Assembly (NCBI GenBank): GCA_022925895.1
Contig: JAKSYS010000618.1
Location: 1 to 37,417, forward strand
Direction of reading: 5' to 3'
DNA from: Fragilaria crotonensis
Lineage: Eukaryota; Bacillariophyta; Fragilariophyceae; Fragilariales; Fragilariaceae
DNA length: 37,417 bases
The notes under the pieces are model-generated. The model worked only from the letters and a program-made list of their open reading frames with translations, searched no databases and was not told the origin of the DNA. A program made the position numbers and the translations under genes. This document shows positions 29,585 through 37,417 of the stretch, one piece after another. Positions within the stretch are counted from its first letter, which is position 1. Each line of letters opens with the position of its first letter.

Positions 29585-31543
29585 ATGACGGATAGCGCTG
29601 TCGATGATCATGTTGTAAGTGGTGTTGTTGCGGGATTGTTCCCGAGGAATGCCGCAAACGACGTGTTGGCCACGAGGGTGCTGACGAATCCATGTCGCTC
29701 CTCCATTCTTAATCTCGGGTGCACGCCTACTAGGGTTGTGGCTTCCGGGCAGGCAGCAAATGTTGGCGTTCCTGTCCCTGCTGTTAACCCTGTGCAATCG
29801 CATCATCATGCCGGAAAACATCGGAGAGGTCGGAAGGGTAGGAAACCGAAAATTCGGTCCGTTCGGAAACGCGCCCCTCACAGTTACAAGTGCTGGATGT
29901 CCTTCTGAAGTGTTTGCCGGGGACTTGAGGGGGGGTTTCGATGAGTTCTTCTCGACATGCGTTAAAAACGAAGCCGAAAGTGCGAAACATGTCGAGCCCA
30001 CGATTTGCTACACTCCCATTCGGTGGATTGCGGATGGGCTGCAAGAGGTGTTGGGATTATCGGGTGGTGGCTATCCGCGTTTCCAAATACAGCAATTGGA
30101 ATCCCTTCGTGAGGACGATGTCTTCCGTCCATCCGGCTCTGTAAGCTCGTTTCAGCAAGAATTCATTCTGATGGATGTCGTCTTGAATCGAGCATTGACG
30201 CCCGTCGATCTTGCTTCCGCCGTTAGGGGTGGAGCCGTGGTCCCCGTTCGAGCCGCGATGTGCATCGTCTCGACACCAAGGCGGATGGGGAGTTTCGAAC
30301 TGTGATTGCCGTCATCCCGTCTGTGGGGCATTTTTATTGTGCTAGGGGAGGCGCCAAGACATAACTGCCGGACAGGAGCGGAAATCACTTAATCCCCACG
30401 ACATGAGTTGGTTACGATTGATGAGGGATGGCAAATTTGGGGATGGAGGGTATGTGAGGTGCTTGCATGATGCCAGTGGCGGGAACATTTCGGCATGGAG
30501 GGTGTCCCTTAACATGGGTGTCGGCCCCTGCCCACGAGGCTGATCCGTTCCGGGAGACAGCTGAGTGATGCTGATGGTCCAGCAATGCCTCCCGACGTGT
30601 TTGATGGCCACCATTCCGATTGGTCGCCTGCTGATCGGGCGTATATTTTCAACGTACGCCTCGCGGAATCCAACGCCGCACGCGATGGGGTGGGCATTAT
30701 GCTAGGGATGTCACCACTTTCGTATTCCGGCAACATGCTGTGTTGTGGACCCAACCGTCACCCCGGTTGTGGACTTCATTGTTGAGCTTGCATACTCGTG
30801 CCGCCTGAAAAGCCGGAAGACGTTGATTCTGATCAGGAACGTCCTGTCATCCCCTGATTGTGCAACCAAGGCCGCGCTGAGTGGGGCATTGGACAAGATT
30901 AACTTGCACAACACCATGGTGGCGAATAAACGTCCGGATGGAAAGGCAAGGAATTCGAGGGGGACTTCGTGCGATGCATCCAATTGGGACTCGCATTCAC
31001 CGTGATGGGGTGGGAATGAGTGCGTACACAACCAATTTGTTGGTCCCCGAGCCAGTTCTGCGAGAGTTCGTTCAGAGTCTTTCGATTGTGGGGAGGCATT
31101 GTTTCCCTGACGTTCTCACGATGATCCAAGAGCTGGAGGCCGATTCAGGCATCCCCCCAGTTCCACCCATGGATGGCGATGGCCACTTTCTTCGTGTGGG
31201 CTTCTCCATTGACATGAGTGTCAACCTCATGAACGCTTCCCATTTTGATGTTTGGGATGCCTCACCTGGGTTCAGCGTTTGGACCGAAACGATTCCGGGT
31301 GCAGCTAAAAATTGGTATTTTGTAATGCCCAATGTGGTTGGGGTTGACGAGGCCGGGAATAACTTTCATGGACTCGCTGTGAAGCTTACCCATGGCGTGG
31401 CAATAAGTTGGGACGGGAGGGTGCTTAGGCACTGTACGTCGCTCTGTGAGCCGAGTGCAAGCAATGTTGAGGAGCAAAACTTATTGTTCGGCTCCTTTAC
31501 TGCAGCAAAGTTCAGGGTACTTCAGGCTGGAGTCCTGCAATAA
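29585..31543 (+). pseudogene. Frameshifted gene with oxygenase-like C-terminal domain, family not recognised
   Basis: The ATG at 29,585 opens a frame with a basic segment (KHRRGRKGRKPKIRSVRKR) to 29,908. Coding sense then moves to a second frame (to 30,305: DEFFSTCVKNEAESAKHVE, PTICYTPIRWIADGL), and through further shifts (FGDGGYVRCLHDASGGNIS near 30,440; VTPVVDFIVELAYSC near 30,760) to the last frame, open to a TAA at 31,541. That last part reads SIDMSVNLMNASHFDVWDAS, NWYFVMPNVVG and GLAVKLTHGVAISWDGRVLR. The HxD, then a His about 45 residues on and a downstream Arg, inside alternating hydrophobic strands, fits a double-stranded beta-helix 2-oxoglutarate/Fe(II) oxygenase. That is inference from motif geometry; no reaction can be assigned. 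At least four frameshifts. It lies between the 101-bp repeats and the MULE end. Confidence 0.5.
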
Positions 31544-31551
31544 TTGAAGGG

Positions 31552-31931
31552 GAATTCTCAGAAACACGTGTTATCTTTCCATTTTTCAATAACACCAGAG
31601 AACATGTGTTATCTTTCCATTTTTCAATAACACCTATGTCCTTACAAGCTGCAAACGGTGTTATTGTAATAATGCGAAATCTTAAAAGGTGTTATTGTAA
31701 TTAGTGTAAAACTTAGACGGTGTTATTGTAATAATGCGAAATCTTAAAAGGTGTTATTGTAATTAGTGTAAAACTTAGACGGTGTTATTGTAATAATGAA
31801 ATCTTAAAAGGTGTTATTGTAATTAGTGTAAAACTTAGACGGTGTTATTGATAAGTGAAATAGTAAAACAGGTTTCGGTGGATTGTAATTCTCAAAAACA
31901 CCTGTTATCTTTCCATTTTTCAATAACACCG
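31552..31931. repeat. 31-bp-period GGTGTTATTG array flanked by 44-bp direct repeats
   Basis: GGTGTTATTG starts at 31,657, 31,688, 31,719, 31,750, 31,781, 31,810 and 31,841: spacings 31, 31, 31, 31, 29, 31. Two alternating 31-bp half units make a 62-bp unit. On both sides lie copies of a 44-bp sequence ending TTTCCATTTTTCAATAACACC (31,552-31,595, a partial copy 31,596-31,633, and 31,888-31,931), whose CAATAACACC is the reverse complement of the array motif. This resembles a subterminal repeat region of a DNA transposon, most likely the left end of the MULE that follows. No matching right end lies in the window. Confidence 0.88.
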
Positions 31932-32324
31932 TAGGATAACGTACAATAACCAGGATTTTCAAAACAGTGTATCACTAAAATACGTGTTTGGTTTGCGCGG
32001 AAATACCAATGCTACGCCCGGATGCACTACATTGTTTCGTCGCATGACACAACACAACAAAGCTAAGGTAACCTTCAGGGTAACTCCGACTCGGACTCAT
32101 GTGCCTCAAGCAAAACAATGGTGAGGAAGAAGCCAAAAAGAACCAGCAGACACACTTTCCTGGTGATCCGCGGTATGGCGTGCAGGAGCGTGTAATAAGA
32201 CAAGATGTGGGTGCGCTCATACATGGAAGAATGTTGAATACCCGACTCTAAACTGCCTCATCCAGCGCGCTGCACCACCACCGGCAGCAAAGTCTTCTGA
32301 TAAAGTTCTTCTTGGTCTCTCGCT
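31932..32324. other. Spacer between repeat array and Ulp1-like gene
   Basis: No supported gene. A - frame of 81 codons at 31,975-32,220 is unrecognised. The end of the spacer may hold the eroded N-terminus of the protease, since two stops (32,298-32,303) lie just upstream in its frame. Confidence 0.4.
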
Positions 32325-33050
32325 GTGCGCTCATACATGGCTGCAAACAATGCCTTGTTTGAAGATACGACTGGTGGAACATCTACGTACAAGGAAAAGA
32401 AAATTGCAAAGATTCGTTCTCGTCTCGAACACGTTTTTGACTTGCACAATGACTGTGTGAACAGGCTCATCGTCCCCGTTGTTGAGGACGTGCATTTCTT
32501 TGTCTTTGTTGTCGATTTCAACCAGGCCTGCCCTGACTTCTTCATCAATGTTCACTTCTACGATTCTTTGCGACGCTCCACAAGAGCGTCCGCAAATCTT
32601 CCTTCAGACTCATCAGAAATTGTGGCAGAAGTGAATGACTTCTTGTGTAATTTCGTGTTGCATAGACCCGAACACAATCATTTGCAACGCGCGCATTATG
32701 AAGTACTTGAGAAGCTCAAATACCAGGAGTGTCCACAGCAACTCAATGGAATTGATTGCGGATTATTTTGTGTTGGGGTCGTATTGCACATACTTGACGG
32801 AAAGACTATTGACAGGGACGCATTCAGTAAGGAACATGTCACGGAACTGAGGTTCAAGTTGGGCAACCATTTCATGGGTTCTCAACACAACCGTAGTAAC
32901 GAACCAAACCATGAACCCACCAGCAAAGTTGTTCGAGATTGTTTTCCGAGTCTGCGAGGAACGACTATTGTGAGCGAGTATGGTGTTGAGGATGTCACCC
33001 GTTGCACATCCCTGCCGATGTGGATACAACTGCCACGCGTGCATCGATTC
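32325..33050 (+). pseudogene. Ulp1-like (C48) cysteine protease domain
   Basis: The frame is open from 32,325 (first ATG at 32,337) to 33,230. Numbering from 32,325, the catalytic pattern of Ulp1/SENP peptidases is complete. His is in EDVHFFVFVVDF (H57) and Asp in VHFYDSLRR (D80). The oxyanion Gln and nucleophile Cys are in ECPQQLNGIDCGLFCVG (Q139, C145), with the canonical spacing of six from Gln to Cys. Ulp1 enzymes cleave SUMO or related tags. Ulp1-like genes carried by MULE transposons are known from plants (Kaonashi MULEs). The N-terminal helix expected before the His is disrupted by stops upstream of 32,325. After about 33,000 the coding sense moves to another frame toward the C-C-H domain, so this was probably the first half of one longer protein. 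Confidence 0.8.
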
Positions 33051-33863
33051 CGAAATATAACGACGGTGATGACAATGACAACAACAGTTGTAAATTTATT
33101 GATGTTGATTCCATTCATACGGATGCCAGCACTGATGTCCAAAATCGACATCTGTGGCATCTCTTCCGGCAACAGTTACAAAGACGAAGATTGTGGATTC
33201 CACGTCCTCCACTTCAACCGGTGTGTGTGACACACTTTTTCAGGAAATCTTGAACGAGCGAAAGATTGATTCCTTTGTTGCCCTGGAAGATGTGGACCCT
33301 TCATTGAAGAATACGAAGAAAAGTCAAATCAGCTGTCAATTAAGCGCGGCGAGCGCACCTTTCGCTTGTACGTTTGCAAAGAACACATTGATTGTACGTT
33401 TCAGATTTTTGTTGGCAGGCGACGAGGCGATGGCATGTATTTGGTAAAAAGAGTCATATCTGAGCACAGTTCTGTTCGACGGCAGCCACGTGCTCTTGAT
33501 GGGCGTCGTCACAAGAAACGTCGAGCTAACAAACTTGACGAGATGATTGTCAAGGTCAGGAATATGAAGAAGGAACGTCCCACCCCGGCAGATGTCATTA
33601 AAACTGCAGCTACGCAATCGGGTGAGGTCGTTCCGTACATTGCTGCATGGCGGGCTCTGCAGCGCGAAAGTGGCGCTCAATCGCAGGTAGAGCGCAAGAA
33701 AATTGTCTGTGGACGACAGGCTGGGCGTCCAAAAGAGAATAGAATTCGTCACCGAAGCGAGTGCATTAGACCAGAAGATTCCAAAATCAAATGTGGACAA
33801 TGTGGTCAGAAGGGCCACAACAAAAGAACGTGCAAGAACGAGGAAGTGAATTTGTATTTGTGA
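33002..33863 (+). pseudogene. MULE-associated C-C-H DNA-binding domain and CCHC zinc knuckle
   Basis: This continues the Ulp1-like gene through three frame changes: DNNSCKFIDVDSIHTDAST, then GVCDTLFQEILNERKID, then from about 33,310 an open frame to 33,863. It reads NQLSIKRGERTFRLYVCKEH, CTFQIFVGRRRG and LVKRVISEHS, a Cys-x5-Cys...His arrangement of the FLYWCH/FAR1/MuDR N-terminal DNA-binding type. A Lys/Arg-rich helical segment follows, and the C-terminus has CGQCGQKGHNKRTC, a C-x2-C-x4-H-x4-C knuckle. These are the two ends of a MULE-type transposase without the DDE and SWIM parts in between, attached to a peptidase. It is convergent with the transposase gene on the - strand. Frameshifted, so a relic in this copy. 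Confidence 0.6.
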
Positions 33864-33969
33864 AAGGAAGAAGGATTAGTTCAGTTAAGAGTATTGAAAG
33901 GAGAAGCGATAAGTTAGTTCATGTTAGTATGGTGGTTACTAGGTATGCATTCTGATGCTGTTTGTGTCG

Positions 33970-36900
33970 TCACCAACATGCTGATACGTTGGCAATAATG
34001 TAATTGGAAGTTGTATTAGACGCCACCAATGTCAGTACCATGAATGAAGAATGATGCACTGATCCGATTATAATACTATTCCCTTTCGCATCCTTCAGCT
34101 TCTTTGCTGGTGGCTTTTTGTTCGTCAACGTTACCCAAATGACATGTGCTTTGTCCCATGAGTTTTCAGCTTTTGTTGGAGCGAACACTGAAGAGACCAT
34201 GCTGCCATTGGCAGACCCACGCTGTGCCATTATTTCGTGCTTTTTCTTCGTAATGCAATTTGATAACATTGCCTCGTACTGCTGCAGCTCCTCCACTGTG
34301 CAGTTTCCTCAAGAATCGATGCCAGCTCTTTTGCAAGGGGAACAAGAACACTGTATGGAACACTTTCCTTCCTAACAACTGTTGGAACGAGTTCTGGGAA
34401 CACAAGCGCAGCATCTTCGTCTTCATTTGTTGAGTACAAAGTTGTTTCTTGCTGTGTGTTGCAAGGATTGCCAATGAAGTCATCGTTGTCTTCATTTGAT
34501 GTCAAAGTTGGTTCTTCACACCCAAAAAGTCCGTTCGGTTCAACATCGGAGAAATTAGAGCGCCTCAATGCCAAGTTTATAGTTGACACATCGTAGTTAA
34601 GGCATGTTTCTTTGGTGGGTTTCACTGCAAGCGACGTATCAGCAAGGGTTGGCTGAATAGGTGGAAGTTCAATTCCGTTTGGTATCGAAGGCCCTCTTAT
34701 GTCATTGAAAAGCAATCGTTTGTACAAGGATGATACGTTGTGGCACTTGGGGTCATTACTGAACCCATACGCAAGGAACTCCTGCCACCAAGTAACGCAT
34801 ACATCATGGTGGGTTATGCCCAAATAGTCATTAGAAAGGAGCTCAGGATGTGCATCTGATGGCGACAGGGGATACCAATACGTTCGAAGTGCATGCAAGA
34901 ACAGACAAGAATCCTGTCATCCGAAATGGAAACTTTTCGTACACGTGCAAAACGTGGAACAAGTCCGATGTAACTCTGTTTTCGTCACGTTTAGCACTCA
35001 CCAACCAGTGTTCCTCCGCAACCCTTTGAGAAATGTAATTGTTGCGTAGATTCCACTGTTGTGTTACAAGACCCTCGCCTTTGTGAGTTAATCTCTGTGA
35101 CGTTGGTAGAGACGACCAGAGCGACTTGCTCGATACCGCATTCGCGGATAGTATCGAGCTTGATGTGGCCTTTATCTGTGCGTTATGATTAAGTATGGAT
35201 GCAGATCGATCAAGGGAATGCTGCGGCATGACAGGGGCAGCTCCAGCTTTCAATCCATTGTTGGTTCCCTCATGTGGAGAGTTGGTATATGTGTCGTAGT
35301 GGCGAATGTTGCGACGGCGATAAAAGCAGAGGAAAGTCGAGAGGCTCCACATTGTCACGGATGAACAATCGGATGCGCTCTGCCACAGGCTCTGTAGCAG
35401 TGGAAACGAAAGAAGGTGAACGCAGATATGCAGCAAGAAGGGCGTTTGAAATCCGGTACTCTTCCTCCGACTCACAGGTCGAGTGCATCCAGCTGTAAAG
35501 CCACGCCTTGATTTGAATGATGCTTGTTTTAAATGCAGCTTGGTTTTCTCGAAACTGATCTGACGCCAGGACAACAGCGAATCCAACCACGGTCCACAAC
35601 ATGCCAGCCACATCGTACGCGACAAACATTTTGAAAGTGTAGTGCAATTGCAATATCAAGCTGTGATGTTTCTTGTGAATCGCCGTCTGTCACAATGACC
35701 TTTACTCTTCCAATGAATTCCTTCCAAGCAAAGAAGGCATTACTGTCTGAAATAACCAGCGAAAAACCCAGGCACGTTCATTCGGAAGAAAAGCGCGGAT
35801 AACAGTGAACATCTTTCCATTCGAGTCCCGCCCAGTTATTGTGAGGAACGGTCTGTCCTCGTAATTTGTATCGGCAGTACAATCGATGTGGAGCACCTCA
35901 CCGAACATTTTGAATAGGCGCTGAGGTGTTGTCCAAGCACAACCAATCATGAGGTCTTGCTTGTCATCCACCAACAGTGAGTGTCGATGTGTTCTCGCAA
36001 ATAACTGCATGTCCAAATCCTCACTATCAGGAAGCACAACTTTTATGGATGTTGGTGGAGAAGGCTGAACATTGTGATCACCGTCATCACCAAATGACTC
36101 ATTCACCATTATTCCTATTGTTGGATTCGCATTATCTTGATCCATGGATGAAGGAATTTCCTCACCCATCGTGACATCCCCGTTTTGATGCGGAAGATGA
36201 TGGTAAAGCACGCAATGATCAAAACCTTCGGTTCGAAAGGAAGTAAGAAGCTTGTCAATTGGACTCTGATCAGGACTGTCTCGGAGTGCAGAATTACCAT
36301 CATTGTTGCAGGCCCCACCCCGAAACCCATTGATGTATCTAACCTGACTTCTAGGAATCACGTATCCGCATCGAGAGAAATGAATACTTCTCCCCACACC
36401 ATCATTAGCCTTTGCGCTACCAACGCTAACTAGGATGTCCTTTTCAACTCCACCAATAAGTCGCGTTGGGACAGCATACTCAACTTTCAATACCTTCGGG
36501 TGATATGCATGATGAGAATTTCCGGTTCCGCCAGCAAGATAGTATCCAAAGAATCCAGTCCAATATTCATTCGAAATGGACAGACAGAACCTTTTCTATT
36601 GCACGAGTAGTGCGAGTCTTCGGGGAAGAAGTTTCCCAACATTTCCACGTGAATTGTTGCGATCAGAGTGCAAAGTTTCATTCCTGTATTGCGGCTTCTG
36701 GCTGGGACTCAGCTGCTGCCTCTTAGTACCTTGATACAAGCGGCTTCCTCGGCACACAACAATATGTTTGTCCTTGTAACTACCATTTCCAATTAGGTAG
36801 AATCCACCTTGCATTCCTGCAATTGCAAGGTCCTTCAGAAGCTCCTTCCAGCCACCGCCACTAGAAATGGATGCAGAGTACTTGTCACTGAAGTATATCT

Positions 36901-37141
36901 TGTAACCTTTGTACATAGGTTGCAAATACTCAAGAATGTCCTCGCACTCATGACTATCTGAAGGAACATTTAGTAAAGAGCCTGGTGCATGGGATGCCCT
37001 GATAAGGAAAGGAATAACCGCTCTCCAGTATTTCAGATCCTTGGATGCGCCGTCCAAAGCCACCTGTAATGACTTTGTCACCGCGGCTTGGCTTGCCGCG
37101 GCTTGGCTTGTTTGCAAGAACGTTGTGGTGTCGGTAGACAT
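33970..37141 (-). pseudogene. MULE (Mutator-like) transposase, frameshifted
   Basis: From the right: ATG at 37,141; an N-terminal part (to about 36,600) with YKGYKIYFSDKYSASIS and GMQGGFYLIGNGSYKDKHIV; after a shift a Cys-containing DNA-binding remnant (SYCNR-type, CPFRMNIGLD, about 36,540-36,600); after another shift the frame 36,490-35,702. The DDE core includes GEVLHIDCTADTNYEDRPFL (first Asp) and NERAWVFRWLFQTVMPSLLG. The second Asp should lie near 35,700-35,640, where the frame changes. HEGTNNGLKAG near 35,270 holds the catalytic Glu. A SWIM finger CSCMHFERIGIPCRH is readable near 34,860-34,905 in a third frame. A Ser/Glu-rich C-terminal tail runs to about 33,970. The enzyme would cut and rejoin MULE ends. 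At least five frameshifts make it inactive. Confidence 0.8.
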
Positions 37142-37417
37142 CTCAATACAATAGGAGTGGGAACAATGAATGGAATGGTGCTGCAGTACGGTGAAAAAAT
37201 GGAGAGTTATTCTTATTTTAAATCAGATTTATGTACGTGAATATGTGCATGAATTCAAATTCAAATTCAGAGCAGGGAGGGCAGGCGTGGTGAATTGATT
37301 GAGAAAATATGTCGAGGAAAGGAAACAAAATTCCCATCTTGAACAGCTTCCACTTGTAGCTAAATTTTCTACAAGGTCCTTAAGTAACGTGTCGTACGAT
37401 GACGAAAATAGGTGACA

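Noticed and set aside
31552-31931. CRISPR-like or simple satellite reading of the 31-bp array
   Set aside because: The units alternate between two related sequences with no unique spacers, and flanking inverted motifs point to a transposon end.
32325-33050. Viral (adenovirus-type) protease gene
   Set aside because: The His-Asp-Gln-Cys pattern is shared with Ulp1, and the setting beside a MULE transposase fits transposon-borne Ulp1 far better than a virus; no capsid or polymerase genes are near.

Overview
The window looks like a repeat-dense stretch of eukaryotic nuclear DNA, most likely from a diatom. No host housekeeping gene, tRNA or rRNA was recognised. Almost everything identifiable is transposable-element sequence, and the polyprotein styles (CoDi-like copia polyproteins, a non-LTR element with an RNase H domain, a tyrosine-recombinase retroelement, PIF/Harbinger, and a MULE with a Ulp1-type protease) are the combination I associate with diatom genomes. 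The organism call rests on recognising these protein families and is not proven.

Left third (1-12,439). Positions 1-4,380 hold no gene I can assign, apart from a short array of GGTGATATT-type repeats. Positions 4,400-11,530 are an old copia-like polyprotein on the + strand (element A), full of stops and frameshifts. Its gag part ends near 5,900 and its protease starts near 9,130. A 5'-truncated non-LTR retrotransposon (about 5,905-9,125, - strand: RT, RNase H, zinc finger) lies exactly between them. Positions 12,250-12,439 probably start a second, different decayed copia relative (element B), which continues at 23,061-24,050.

Centre (12,440-23,066). A young copia-type LTR retrotransposon (element C) sits inside element B, bounded by the duplicated target GAGGT(A) and by nearly identical 373- and 376-bp LTRs. 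Element C was itself hit twice. A 4,799-bp PIF/Harbinger DNA transposon (13,351-18,149; TTA target duplication, 16-bp perfect terminal repeats, intact DDE transposase and intact partner ORF) splits gag. A 438-bp MITE (20,169-20,606; TCA duplication) splits pol between integrase and RT. At both sites, ignoring the insertion and one duplicated triplet makes the host frame continuous. One further frameshift lies in the RNase H.

Right third (24,050-37,417). A G+C-richer tract (about 24,080-28,230) carries a decayed DIRS-like retroelement on the - strand, with RT, RNase H and tyrosine recombinase. After a gene-free interval with two TGACGTCA palindromes come three 101-bp tandem repeats, then a frameshifted gene of unknown class whose C-terminus has an HxD...H...R pattern reminiscent of 2-oxoglutarate/Fe(II) oxygenases. 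Next is a striking array of GGTGTTATTG sites spaced 31 bp apart. It borders a MULE-like unit: a Ulp1-type cysteine protease followed by a C-C-H DNA-binding domain and a CCHC knuckle on the + strand, facing a frameshifted MULE transposase with a SWIM zinc finger on the - strand. The MULE's right end lies outside the window.

The most informative points are the readable insertion order in the centre, the apparently intact Harbinger pair with its unusual partner protein, the phased 31-bp array, and the Ulp1/C-C-H/CCHC protein next to the MULE.
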